A stretch of 64,000 nucleotides of DNA, from positions 67,918,773-67,982,772 of the forward strand of contig OW804095.1 in assembly GCA_942159475.1 (NCBI GenBank), in the 5' to 3' direction. The DNA is from Sthenelais limicola (taxonomy: Eukaryota; Annelida; Polychaeta; Phyllodocida; Sigalionidae). Numbering within the stretch: the first letter of the stretch is position 1; each line of letters starts with the position of its first letter. Under the pieces are notes generated by a model. That model did no database searches. It saw only the letters and a program-made list of their open reading frames with translations, and was not told the DNA's origin. The position numbers were made by a program, and so were the translations under genes. This document shows positions 1-11,540 of the stretch, in pieces.

Positions 1-1967
1 GCTTATATATAGCTGATCTTCCCCTATACCTGGGGGAGAAGGTCAAATTGCAGCGACTCCAAGATTCATACCAGAACATTCTCACATGTCTCTGGGTCAA
101 AAGCCAACGTTTTTAGATTGCTCAGTCACCCCAAACCTCCCTGAACTTAATCTCTCCGTTGACTTCAAGGTTATACGTCGCGAAGGACCTTATTGAAAAA
201 TCGACCAATTGAGTTCTTTAACTTTACAAACTCATTTCTCAAGGATGAGTCACTAGTTGGTGTGACTGATCTGCTGGTGTATGGTTATGTAACCCACGCT
301 AGCATATGGGAATCTTGTTTCCTCTCGCGAGATAATCTCGAAGCGTCACATGATTTATTTGCAATACGTGCCACGATATCCGAGATGGTAGTTGTGCTTT
401 TCTTAGTCGCCATGGTAATACTCCCTTGTTCGGTTATTCCCACCCCTCATTAGTTCAGCGAGACAACTTGTCACATGAGCGACATGAGATCAAGATATCC
501 TCCCACAATAGGACTGAGAAGGGGCCCCACACATACCATATCTAGCGTGCTTTATCCGACGAGGAAATAGAAACAACACTTCTCCTAAGGGGTAACCGAA
601 GACAATAGCCGTGTTATCTTGCCCTCCCAGCAATAAAATTATCCATCCAATCTGCTTGCTGCCACCAAATGAAAAACAATAGACTGGAGTCTTTCTTGTG
701 GTAGGAACAAGGGTACGTTTCATTCGATACTCTCCCTTACCCCCTCTGGGAATAGTACATGGCTAGTTCATCGTTTAATTCCTTTTCATAATTAGTCAAA
801 ATTGTATTGGGGCACACGGTCTCAGGCCTATTCACTGAAAAGGAACTTGCATTTCGCATTGGCAAGGAGAATATTTACATATGTATACATTTATGAAAGT
901 GAATTATTTACCTTGTCGTCGAAGAACAAAGCCCTCAGGATTGCCACCTGCATGAGAGATAACATATAGCGTTCAGAGACAGCAGACATATTTTAAGAAT
1001 TATCTAGTTTCTCATTGTTTACAAAATCTACAAAGATAATATTGAATATTTCATGATGAAGAATCATCCTAGCGGATCTAAAGAAAGATATTAATAATTG
1101 TACCTGATAAGTAAGGGGACATATTCCATAGTTTATTATCAAAAGAATATGATTTATGTGTGAAAAGATTCCTTTACGATTTTAAAAACTTCAAATAAAT
1201 TTAAATTCATATAATATAAGATATAGGCCAACAAGGTAATTATAGTTGCTACGTATATACACTTCTAAGTGAATTCCGCTCATTCGTGTTTGATTCTTTG
1301 CCGGGACCTTTTCAAATTATAGTCATTTTATCCACTTTGATGTGTAATTGATATAACCATCCTCGTATTTCCTCATATTCCTTGTTCAAAACGATCTAGA
1401 TCTACTGGCACAATTCTTTTCTTAGGTCAATAACCGTAGGGCACTTATCTCCCATTGGACACCGCTTGTCCCCACTTCAGTCTTTCTGTCAGATAGGGCT
1501 TGTAGTGTTGACAGCCACCTTACTCCCATTTATGAAAGCTCATACACTATTATATGGTGACAGTCGCTGCGGGCAATCTATAGAGGTTTGCTGCTGGAGG
1601 AGCCTTGGGCTTTGTAACTATCTTAGAAACATATTCACCCAAACAAAGGAACATCTTTTCATAGAAACAGATAAAAAAAAAGCAGCAAACAAGTATACTT
1701 TTATCTACGTTCTTTGTCATAGCATTCAAGCGTGTATGTATCTTGAAGCTCATCTATTGTTTTTACACTGCCAGTATTTTCGTATAACATCAAGGATACC
1801 AGCATAGTATATAGGCCTGGTAGGGTTCGATTTACCACGGTGTTCATACTTATAATTCATTTTGGTTTTGAAACAAGATTAAGAATACACAGTGTATATA
1901 AATACAACCAGTATAATATGTAACCTGTTGACAGTTAGGCTGTGTGGCGTGTATTAGTATAATTGAC
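1..1967. other. Anonymous non-coding DNA, left edge
   Basis: The first 750 bases are more GC-balanced than what follows; from about 860 to 1400 the sequence is strongly AT-rich. The longest open frames are 86 codons (193-453 +, first codon TTG, not ATG) and 113 codons (1466-1807 +). Neither translates to anything I recognise, and each overlaps or adjoins frames of similar length on the other strand. Apart from the motif at 323-354 I see nothing assignable. Confidence 0.6.
323..354. promoter_or_regulatory. TCTCGCGAGA palindrome plus GTCACATGAT E-box
   Basis: A perfect TCTCGCGAGA lies at 323-332 and GTCACATGAT at 345-354. In vertebrates TCTCGCGAGA is an over-represented element of CpG-island promoters, and GTCACRTGAY is the site type of USF/MITF/TFE bHLH-zip factors. 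Seeing both within 32 bp of otherwise AT-rich DNA suggests a promoter-type site. The motifs are seen; their activity is inference. Confidence 0.3.
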
Positions 1968-1971
1968 TTAA

Positions 1972-2180
1972 GGGTGGTCTCCACTGGCTGCGATAAGCAC
2001 TGCGGTAAGCTCTGGGGTAAGCCTTGCGACTGTGTTGTGTTGGTGAGGAGTGGCGAGGCCCTGCCTACATGGCCAGTGAACCCTGTGGATAGGATCTCGT
2101 CATTCTTTTCCACCTACAGAACCAGCACAAACCATCGCAAGGCTTACCGCAGAGCTTACCGCAGCCAGTGGAGACCACCC
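1972..2180. mobile_element. Non-autonomous DNA transposon (MITE), TTAA-type target
   Basis: A 209-bp element begins GGGTGGTCTCCACTGGCTGC and ends with the reverse complement of the same 20 bases. The terminal inverted repeats run about 46-58 bp. The left arm carries one extra 12-bp unit of an internal direct repeat (GCGRTAAGCWCT), so the arms align only with that gap. The flanks are TTAA (1968-1971) on the left and TTAT (2181-2184) on the right, close to a TTAA duplication as made by Kolobok or piggyBac elements. There is no coding capacity: the 92- and 87-codon frames across it are shadows. The family assignment is tentative; the inverted-repeat structure itself is clear. Confidence 0.8.
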
Positions 2181-3982
2181 TTATATTTACATGTATGTAT
2201 GTGTATTTGTGTATGTATGTAGTGTATATATAAATCGAAAATATATCATAAACACAATTGGTGTAAAGAAATCATGGGATTTTGAGGATCTTTTGAATTG
2301 CAGAAGAGAAGAAAGCAACAATTGCTGTCGACCTATTTTCACTTTTATATTCACTTTTATGTTAAGGAAACAACGCGTTTGCACAACGTTTACTTCAAAC
2401 GCTTTCAAGTGCATTCAGTACAGATCCCTGCATTCTGTGGACTTGACGAATGCATTCATTCAAATGTTAATCCCTTATTGCCCGACTTCACTTCAGACAA
2501 AACCTTTCTAAATATACATCCCTATTAGGTGCCTGGATGGTGTCTCGGCAGGAGCAGATTTTGATTGACTGACATTCAACCCAAATTCATTCATCTTATC
2601 GCGCAAAACCCACTTCTCATATATATGTAGAATACACAGTAATTATTGGACAGTAACAAAGGCTATAATGGTTCATTGCTTGTGTTGGGTTGGGTCTAAA
2701 TTTCCAAATCTGTTATAAGCTTATTTTGAACTGAAGGCAAATATGATGAATCAATATTTGGTATACAAATACAGACATTGCTTAGCACAGCATCTTCTAA
2801 AGCAAGAACAGAAAAGAGGACTGGATCGCTGATGCGTACCCTTTTTCCACTTGACTTTGCTTTTTGACCTTGAGTCTCTCACGAGCTCCTCGATGCTCTC
2901 ATTCTGGAGCTTTACTCTAACAATCAATGTAGCGACACCTGGTGTCAAAGCCACAGAGTTACGGAGACAATGACTTCCAGTTGGAATAGTGTAGATCATT
3001 TAGATCGAAGGCAAAGGACACAAAAGGACGTGAGGAGAATAGGGATACGCCCAGAAGGTCATACACACAGAGGTAAAGAAAGTTTTGAGCAAAAAGTAAA
3101 TTCGGCCTGTCAAGTGTCTATGACAAACATCGTGCTTCTTCTGACCTTTAACGGTAAGAAACGTGAGACTTGGGAATAATCATCATGCCTCTTTGGCATT
3201 TTCTTTCCCTTTTTGATAGTGGAAATTCTATCAGTATTTTCTTTATCTGCTGCAGGTATTTTTACGTCAAAGCATCTGCCGATTTTTCATAGATCTAGAT
3301 CCAAACATCGCTTTAATTCCTAGTTGCAATATCTTGTATTTGTTTGTGGTTGTTTTGTGATCCCACGCCTCATCACTCCTCGGGTAATTTATCACGGATA
3401 CCTGATGCTGCAAAAACAACCGATACATTCTCATATTGAGACATCCATCTGATGTATAGAACACATCTACTTGCAAAATAATACCTTTTAAAGGTACTTT
3501 AAACTCTATACATTCTATTGATATCACATCGATTGTCCTTGGAGGCGTTTCTGTACGGCACACTCGTGTGGGTTGTGATTTGCTTGTAAAAGACGGACCA
3601 CGTAGAGTTCAAGAAGGAAACAACAGTCGTAAAATCACAGAAGACAAATTCTCTAACACGAGGGAAAGAATGCACCTTTTCGATTGCAAAACATGCTCGC
3701 AAAGATGGTGGGGTATGGCTTCCATGATCAAGTTACATAGAGAATGATCTATTCAATGTAACATAACACACAACGGATGAGAAGAATGAGTTTCAATGCT
3801 TTCTTTGGAAATTCGGTCATGTAGTGACAAATAATTAACCAACAATCGTGCTTTGTTGCAGCAAAATTTGAATGGAAACATAGATAACCCAAATAACCCA
3901 GTCTGGCATATGGTACAAGTTGCGCATTATGATACATACTCGATGATAGTGGAGTCATTTTAACAAGAACTCTTTCCTCCTA
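2181..3982. other. Anonymous non-coding DNA
   Basis: It starts with a TGTATG/TATA-type simple repeat (about 2190-2232) directly next to the MITE. The rest is unique-looking AT-rich sequence. The longest open frames are 106 codons (2191-2511 +) and 98 codons (3267-3563 -), with no recognisable domain. Confidence 0.55.
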
Positions 3983-4150
3983 TTTAAAGCTGCATTCTCA
4001 GCTAATCTCCGTAAGAAACTGGATATTTTCTACTTTTTGTTCCGGTCATCCCATCTCATCTAAAAGTCATTTGACCACAGATTTTGGAGGGTTTTGTCTC
4101 GATATTTTTGCGACGGGGCCTAATAAAAGTTCACATTCATATTTCGTAAA
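3983..4150 (+). repeat. Dispersed repeat, subtype A, copy 1
   Basis: It opens with TTTAAAGCTGCATTCTCAGC (3983-4002) and continues through a block around ATCTAAAAGTCATTTGACC (4059-4077) and TTTTGGAGGGTTTTGTC. The same order of blocks, about three-quarters identical by eye, occurs at 47632-47790 on the same strand. The opening motif also occurs at 12131, 17180, 61425 and, inverted, at 47967. It is non-coding and I do not know the family; a MITE or SINE-like origin is possible. Confidence 0.6.
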
Positions 4151-5384
4151 CCCGCCAAAATCCTTTCCTGTCGGTGTTACCCATAACAGTAACACGATAT
4201 TGATACATTCTCTCCTATATGTAAAATATTAAGCATGTTTGGTAAAATTATGTTGTTTTAATAATTGCGAATGCAACTCTAAATTCCTTTATGGATTATC
4301 AAGCAGATATAGCCGTTCTTTTCTACGCTCCATCGATGCTGTTTATTAAAGGTGGCAATAGCTGAATGTTTGATTGTAATAAAACCTGTGCACTAAATCC
4401 GCCAAAAAAACTATAAAAGAAAGATGGAGACGTTTAGGACTGTATACGCCCAGATGACAGGAAGCTGAATAAAACATCTATTTTAAAAGACCCTGAGCAC
4501 CAACATATAATAAGGTATGCTAACAAATTCAATTTAACATCATACATCAACTCTCAGTTTAAGAGTTTCCTTGCAATATTAACAAGCGTAGTTGAAACAC
4601 TAACAATCTCTTCAGTATGGAAGGAAGGAATCTTGCGACCAGAATGAATTAGAGTTTCAAATTATATGATCGCAGCTTAATCAATATCTTATACGCTCGC
4701 TTCTAGCGCGTGGGATCAGTGGCCACACGTCGATAGTTCATGACATGAATTTACAAAGCTTGTTTAAGTCCAAGGGCTGATTTCATTCACATGGATAAGG
4801 AGACGGGCCTGGTAAAAATTAAGACATATAGGCTGTTTGGTGCTCATCCGGATCAAGGAGGGGACGGTGGTGAATTCCGACCACAGAAAGACAGGAGGTA
4901 GTGTTGGAGAGAATTAAAGTAGGCAAGATAAATAATAGAAAAGAGAGATGAAGAGAAGAACAAGAAAGTGAGGGGGCGGTGAGGTATTGTGGCTTAATAT
5001 ATATCTATAGGTTAACAGGTTATATTGAATGTGATGGGAATGTATTTCTACTTAAGTACTCTCCAAAAATTGGACTTGATTAATTGATATATTTAGACGG
5101 GCTAAAATATCGCTCACGGTAAATCACAAAAATGCATTTGATCAGTATTGTCAAGTTTCACAACCGGACCATCCCATCAATATTAACCCCCTCCCCAACT
5201 TGCTCAGTTCACCCCGCGCCCCCACCTCCTACTCACAACCCTGCTCCTGTTCTCCAGACTTTTCCATCATAGCCTCTTCCAAGAAAGAATGAATCTAGAA
5301 GCCTGACGCGGCACAGGACTGCTTGGTTTTCGCCCCTCGAGTCGCTGTTTACATAGTCGGCTCAGGCAGCGATGACCAAATATT
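4151..5384. other. Anonymous non-coding DNA
   Basis: AT-rich and without meaningful open frames. From about 4880 to 4980 the plus strand is purine-rich. From about 5160 the sequence turns pyrimidine-rich (C-runs at 5186-5230) and leads into the CpG-richer block at 5385. Confidence 0.5.
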
Positions 5385-5590
5385 AGTCGCGCGATGATCG
5401 TGTTTGTACGCGTGTCGCCTTCCCCGCCGCCAGCGCCACCTATCAGGGTCCCATGACGCCACCTGCCGGTGTAATAGGTTAATGATTTAATTACTGTTTT
5501 TACCACCATGCGACTCCGTTTGCACATGCGCAGTGGCGATGCCGTATGCAAATATAACAGTTACCTCAGCCTCGTCAGCCCAACGAGGTC
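5385..5590. promoter_or_regulatory. CpG-richer candidate regulatory block
   Basis: A short GC-rich island with several CpGs (GTCGCGCGATG at 5385, TACGCGTGTCGCC at 5407). It holds two adjacent CTCF-like sites on the minus strand (cores AGGTGGCGC at 5433-5446 and 5456-5469), an NRF1-like CATGCGCA (near 5525) and a perfect POU octamer ATGCAAAT (near 5544). A TTAATGATTTAATTA homeobox-type stretch lies between them. The motif matches are seen directly; enhancer or promoter activity is inference. The minus-strand open frame across it (94 codons) looks like a product of the base composition. Confidence 0.3.
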
Positions 5591-8155
5591 TTGTACACTG
5601 AAAGCAGATTTTATTTCCACTAATGGAGGTTGTTTTCCTTGTAACAATAATTCAAAATAGCCAACTAATGAATTATCATATAAAGTTTTGATTTAGCAAT
5701 GATCATGAAGACCACAAACAAAGGGCATTGAACACATTCCATATGTTAATAATCTAAAATCTGAAGCATGAGGTTATGGGCATCCTGGTGATATCACTGA
5801 CAAGTAGGACGAACTGTGAATTCGTTCCTCTCCCCATCAACAATATCTGAGAGAAAATCTGTATATGGTTTGAAGAGCCACAATGACAATCTAATTTTTG
5901 TCATTGGTCTCTGCTCACATATTCCCTGAAAGTTCCCACGAAATCAGAACTCTTACTTGATTTTAATTATCAATGTCAATTACTTGCCCTCCTCAAGGGG
6001 TCTACTCGGTATCAAATTCGCTACGGAATTCATCAAGCCAAATATAAGGAGAGTGTAGAAATACGAAGGAAGCCTTCATATATAAAATCATCTTACTTTG
6101 GTTACACTTATTTCTAGGACTATCTCTATTTATAATGTGCCTTTCAGAATCACGTTTCTTTCTGGCTGCTTCTTGAAAGATAGATACCGTTATACCCCCG
6201 ACTTGTGACTCACTATAGATCTGCATAATGAATTGGAAGGAAGATTTGTGGTAATGTGCATGGTTAAATATAAATATGATGATATGTCCATACCACCAGG
6301 TAACTATGCTGGATACACAGACGGAAGCTAATGAAATTCGTACTTGAAGAGCACAAATGTTTCCAAGCCTTCCACCTTTATATGGCACCCAATAATACTC
6401 AAGTTAGTTACCCTGGCAACATGTGTGAATGTTCTCAGGGAAAACTTGATTGGGACCTGAGCTCCAATCCTCAACATCTAGAATCTCGGCGTAAGTGACC
6501 GAAACTATTTCTTTCCTCATATTTCATTTTACAAAATGCAGTCTAGTAATGATTTTTGTGTGAGAACAAAATATCCCAAATCCAAGATAATATTTTTTGA
6601 GGATATGAGAATATTCGTTTCTCCTGTTGACAATCTTTTTGAATATCTTGGTATTTTGGATATTCACTTTTTCATTGTTGATATATATACTTGCCTATTT
6701 GGGACAAAACTATGCCATCTCATCAATAAAATATAGTTTTTCATTATTCACCGACTGCCTTCGTGATTACAATTTCAAATCGTGTGATCTTTATAGGTTT
6801 GAATTGCAAGGCCCTACCCGAATAGAAAGCTTTTTATGGATTGTTATGGGCACTTCTGGAGGCATCTAGATTATATGAGGTTACCTCTTTCTTTAAAAAA
6901 ATAATTTAATAGTGTTGGGAACATGTGAAGATTTAAACCAAATACTATGAATATCGCCAAACAAAGGTTTCTGCTGGTGAAGCAAGGGGGAGGCACATAG
7001 ACAATAAACGGATACACTCAAGTGTCCTTTAGATTACTATTTGAGTCAAGTATTTTATGACACTAGCATAATTCATCCTTGAGTAAACATATTATGTTCT
7101 ATCCTTTATACATTTCTGTTACTACCAATGGAATAAGTATTGAGTGCGAGGTTCTTTTGTACCACTGTCAAGATGAGGTTCATGCATGCGTAAGTAAGCT
7201 GATGAAAAGAGAGTATAGGGTGGTAAATCGCATATAATATAATGTCCTCTTTTAGAGCTCACCATATATATGGGTTGGATCACACAGGAAACCCCCAGGT
7301 AAAGATCTCGATCTTAAAATCATTCAAGTCTTTGTATAGTATAGATAGATAGGGTTTTTATCAGCAGTCAGTGGAGGATCCGTTTAACAGATCTATAGTG
7401 ATGGGCTATTAAATCATTATTGCGCTGCAGCCCGGCTATAGGTGGTGGTGACATGGTTAGGCACTAAAGGTTTTGTTGTGTTCAATGAAACTCGAGGTGT
7501 ATAATGATAGCTTATATAGTGCTTCAACGCTTAGCTCACCCCCACCAGCGCCAGGGGAAATCCTTGAGCTCAATGCAGATGAAAGATGGGGGAAAGAAGG
7601 CATTTATCAGTACCTGAGAGCATGCTGTGAGGGATACAAGAGATCCATAGTTAGGGCTATATTGTAGCTGCTTAATAGGAACAGACAGGTAAACAAGGAA
7701 TCTGTGTGACAACTGGGGAGAGTTCTGACATCAGACACCCCCGATGGAGTTAACTTCCATTAAACCTGTAAAACTTTCAATTAGCTACCTTTTAATCTGA
7801 GACGGAAGGCATACAACTATTATCGGATTTCCAAATACAGCAAAGCAATATCCACACGAAAGAGAGAAAGGCTAAGTTGAATAATTACCTGATTATCCTT
7901 ATTAGGACTTTTTAGAACTTTTCGTTTCAAAGAAAAACAGCACATTATATATTGTAGCCTTCAATCTAATGGCCAGACATCTCTAAATAATATTTAACCA
8001 GGGAAACATTAAGTTGACAAGGCATGCAACTGCAGTAATATGCCCGATCATTGCTGCCCCCTTGAGAACAACTTACAGACTCCTCTACCACCACACTAGT
8101 CCATGCAGCAAACTTTGTCACCTTTATGGCTTAAGAACCTAAGAACCTACTTTCC
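5591..8155. other. Anonymous non-coding DNA
   Basis: AT-rich DNA. The longest open frame is 128 codons on the minus strand (6002-6388), hydrophobic and low in complexity, with no domain I recognise. No tandem array or inverted-repeat element stands out, apart from short hairpins such as AAGATCTCGATCTT near 7301. Confidence 0.5.
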
Positions 8156-8435
8156 ATCTTCTCGGGCTCTAACAGGCCTGTCCCAGTCATGTTCCTGAAG
8201 AAGGCATGGAACACAGTACTTATGACATGTGGCCTCAACCCAAAGGCAATGGCAATGCATTCTCTAAGAAAAGCTGCAGCAACCAAGGCATATGTCCATG
8301 AAGTACAAGAACTAGATATCAAAAGCTTTAGATCTTGGAGGTCTGACCCCCACTGATCCTATATAGCAAATAGCCCCTCTAAGGGAGTCGGCACTTCACT
8401 CAATGCTGCTCTATCAAAATCATAAAGGCCAAACC
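8156..8435 (+). pseudogene. Tyrosine recombinase relic (DIRS/Ngaro or Crypton type), catalytic end
   Basis: Read in the frame of 8156, this gives the C-terminal half of a tyrosine recombinase of the kind carried by DIRS/Ngaro retroelements and Cryptons. It has the strand-turn segment FSGSNRPVPVMFLKKAW, then GLNPKAMAMHSLRKAAAT with the His-x-x-Arg pair of the active site (His codon 8258-8260, Arg 8267-8269), then FRSWRSDP, then SYIANSP with the expected nucleophile tyrosine at 8360-8362. Family members place the same blocks in the same order (HSLR, then GxWxSDxxxxYI). A TGA at 8354-8356 interrupts the frame just before the tyrosine, and a TAA (8132-8134) cuts it off upstream, so the first catalytic arginine is missing. 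No terminal repeats or reverse transcriptase were found nearby. It is a decayed fragment; which of the two element types it came from is open. Confidence 0.65.
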
Positions 8436-8567
8436 CTTTATCCTTTATCCCCACCCACAACTCCTCATACCCAATTCTTTGGAGCCATGGTTAATCCTCT
8501 GTTATTAAATATCCTTTTAAAATCAATTTCAATTATATTTTCAATAATAATTTCAATAATATTTAAT

Positions 8568-8664
8568 ATCTTCTCGGGCTCTAACAGGTTTGTCCCAGAC
8601 ATGTTCCTGAAGAAGATATGGAACGCAGCACTCATCGACATGTGGCCTCAACCCAAAGACAATG
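8568..8664 (+). pseudogene. Second, shorter copy of the recombinase relic
   Basis: About 97 bp repeat 8156-8251 at a distance of 412 bp in the same orientation, with about 85% identity by eye. The copy covers FSGSNRFVPDMFLKKIWNAAL. It has one extra base relative to copy 1 around 8635-8640, which throws the GLNPK part out of frame. Similarity ends abruptly at about 8664, where simple AT-rich sequence follows. The HSLR and tyrosine parts are absent. Either a local duplication of the fragment or two insertions of one family would give this. Confidence 0.65.
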
Positions 8665-11329
8665 ATTTCATTTATTTTAATTACTTTATGTTTTAATTAC
8701 CTCATAAAATTATTCTCCACAGCCTCGTCTGCACTCTTCTGTTCGCAGGGTCGTAGTAATAACATACATATCTAGCTAATGTCGATGTGATGTTCATTTA
8801 CCTAGATATGACCTACATTATGTATATATAATCAATGCATAAATGCAAAGCACGATGGAAAGAATATAGGCAATGGTTTATTTCTGATCTTCATGACAGC
8901 CATCCCTTGGGTGCCGGTATTTATATGCACACCTATCACCCTCTTCTTCCATAGTAAGTGGGATCTTATTGTCAGATAATCCATATCCTTTGATATTGCA
9001 ATAGATATTACAAATGGACTCTGCATACAAAGCACTATTTTGTGCCTACAACCATTAACGTCTTCTTCTCACACTGCCTCACTATTCATGTGAACAGTAA
9101 GTGAATATGCCTTTATTACATAGCTTCATTATGATTGGTTGATGAGGAACAATTTATCATCTATATCTTGTCTTATGCGCGTTAGCTGAAAGGCGTTTGT
9201 ATGATATTAAATACACGAGCCAATACCTTTTCCAAAGGAAAGTTATACCAAACTATCCTACTGCATATAGACTAATAAATGCTTGGAGCACCACATATTA
9301 TATATACAAGGACATAACTGGTTATGGATTCTGATTTGTTCTAGCGACAACATAAATTATTAAATTCCTGGGCGGTCTGCCATCTAAAATGGAGGAGCTC
9401 TAAAGATGATAATCATTCACATAAATAAGAGTGGGCTTGGTTGCCAAACAGTCTTTAGAGGAACCCATACTTATTGATATATCTTGATTTCATGCAACTA
9501 ACAACAGTTGCATGAAGACGAACCTATTGCTGATGGGAAGACATTCATCCACAATCATGATTGAGATTAACAAGTATTAGATAAAACATACACACTACTG
9601 AGAGTGGGTGGGAAATGTTGGGGTCCACTATCTGGCCACATGCAAGCTTTGGGCGAGGGGCTGAGCGTTTCTCGGAGCGTGCAAAGAGAGGGATACACGA
9701 CCTTGGCGCAGTAACAGTCATTATGGATTTTGTTGGTAGGCAAGCCTTCGTTAGGCATAACATGCAACCAAGTCGCACACTTACATACAACACCATTTTA
9801 CCACTTGCTGCAATGTCCGCCAGTGCATAGTCCAGATTTTAACCTTTCATGTCAATTACGTTACATTTGCATCAACTGCATTTCTATGAGTTCAGGGCAC
9901 AATCTTTTTCCTATCGGAGGGTTTCAGGGATAACACTAACCTCCATCTTTCCTCGAATTATGCCATCTTCTTTTCTCACGGGGATGGTGATTTATTTTGG
10001 CCTTTGTTTTTGTTTAGAATTTAGATTTAGATTTACTTCATTGTCGCAGTGGTCGATACACAAAGGCTATTATCGGGAAAGGAATGGTGATGCAAATCAA
10101 GGCGAATTAAGGATGATGAGTGTGAGGAAGAAGAACGTACATCTAGCAATGTAATACAACGTTTAATTATTTATATAAGCAGGAAATTCATGATGAGCGT
10201 TTGGCCCATCTCCCATATTCAGCTGCCTACTTCAGTCTCTGGGACTCCATGGCGTGTAGATAAGAATCATGCAGACTGTATTTCGAGTTGCGCTCGGCAT
10301 TAATTGTTCTATATACTTCAGGCCTAAGCTGAAGCGAAAATGTTTTCGATCACAATGAAAAAAAGATCTAGATGTACCAATAATGCCTATATTATTAGAT
10401 GCTGGGCATATTTATTTTATATAAAATTGTCATACTATGACTTATTCCTATTTTGAAATAATCAAAGGCCTTTTGCATTAAGCAATCAGGCAACGCTGAG
10501 AATATCAACGCTAGTCGCTGAAATGTATTTTTGTTGTCCTGAATAAACATATTTAAAAATCAAAATCATATCTATGGATGCTTTAAACGTATATATGTTA
10601 CTTATATTATATTTAACTTGATATTGATATATTGCAACAATAAGTAGGCAATGAATAACATATGTTTAGGATCATTTACCTAGATTTACCGATAACAAAT
10701 TTCTATATTCGCAACTATATGTGACATTTAATTCTTAGCATGAGAGAGGGACATTATATAGTTTAATGGAAATAACGAGATTCATTCTAGCAACTACCGT
10801 CCAAATGCATGTCAAATTCAAGGGTTAATTTTGTGGGAGGTACCATAGATGTGGAATTAACATTGACATTCATTAGTAACGACATGCAACATAGACCCTA
10901 CCTGAAAGCTTTGTACTTGATAGGTAAAGTTCACCGATGAACCCCACTGTACAACCTAAAATCCATACCCCAGAGCCTTAATAACCAACCCTACCAATTA
11001 TATAGGAAGATCATTAGGTAATGCCCATCATTCATTAAGGAAATGCCATTAGGCATGCAAAAATTACACTATGCTTCCCCTCCTTCTCAATTATTGAACT
11101 CAATTACTATTGTGTATGAAACACGATACCCAATTTTTGACTGAATTGAAGCCGAGTGGACAAATTGTATTAGGAAAGAGGAGGGAAATGGGATAATTGC
11201 ACCGATGCCATTACCATTATGAGCAGTATCATTCTTACCGTTATTCTAAAATCGAGATGTATTACTTAAACTTGTATTATCACCTAGTTTCCATCATTGC
11301 CTTTCTTTACATTTGCTGGTCATTTATAG
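8665..11329. other. Anonymous non-coding DNA
   Basis: AT-rich with short open frames only (101 codons at 9849-10154 +; overlapping 83- and 66-codon frames at 9545-9796 -), none recognisable. A small hairpin lies at 9489-9516 (11-bp stem TTCATGCAACT, 6-base loop). A slightly GC-richer patch spans about 9600-9720. Confidence 0.5.
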
Positions 11330-11540
11330 CATTTCCATTCCATCCAACCCATTCGAATGTCACCAAGATAGAATATTAATGGACTTTCGTATGTCTTCTT
11401 TGTGTATAACCAAATCATCTTCCAAATCATTTATTTCGGTGAACACCAGAATCTGACTATGTTCAATATAGCTCTCTGTCAACATCTTAAAGTTAGGGAA
11501 TCCTGAATGAAATTGAAAATGTTAAAATATCAATGGCTAG
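11330..11540 (+). repeat. Dispersed repeat, subtype B, copy 1
   Basis: Blocks CCAAATCATCTTCCAAATCA, CGGTGAACACCAGAATCTGA, TTCAATATAGCTCTCTGTC and GAATGAAATTGAAAATGTTA follow one another here. They recur in the same order at 17250-17420 and, more diverged, at 61513-61660. It is non-coding, and the alignment was made by eye only. It is old by divergence, and the element type is unknown. Confidence 0.55.

Noticed and set aside
1466..1807. 113-codon plus-strand frame as a small gene
   Set aside because: It overlaps a 67-codon frame on the other strand, has no domain, and passes through an A-run; ordinary for AT-rich DNA.
1808..1830. B-box-like GGGTTCGATTT
   Set aside because: No A box at tRNA distance upstream and a poor match beyond the core.
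6002..6388. 128-codon minus-strand frame as a membrane protein
   Set aside because: Hydrophobic stretches arise easily from AT-rich codons. No family motif and no supporting context.
6536..6740. Possible inverted repeat around the CAAAATATCCCAAATCCAAG text
   Set aside because: Arms align only loosely and are AT-rich; not better than chance by eye.
8131..8322. 63-codon minus-strand frame
   Set aside because: It is the shadow of the plus-strand recombinase relic, whose residues match a known family.
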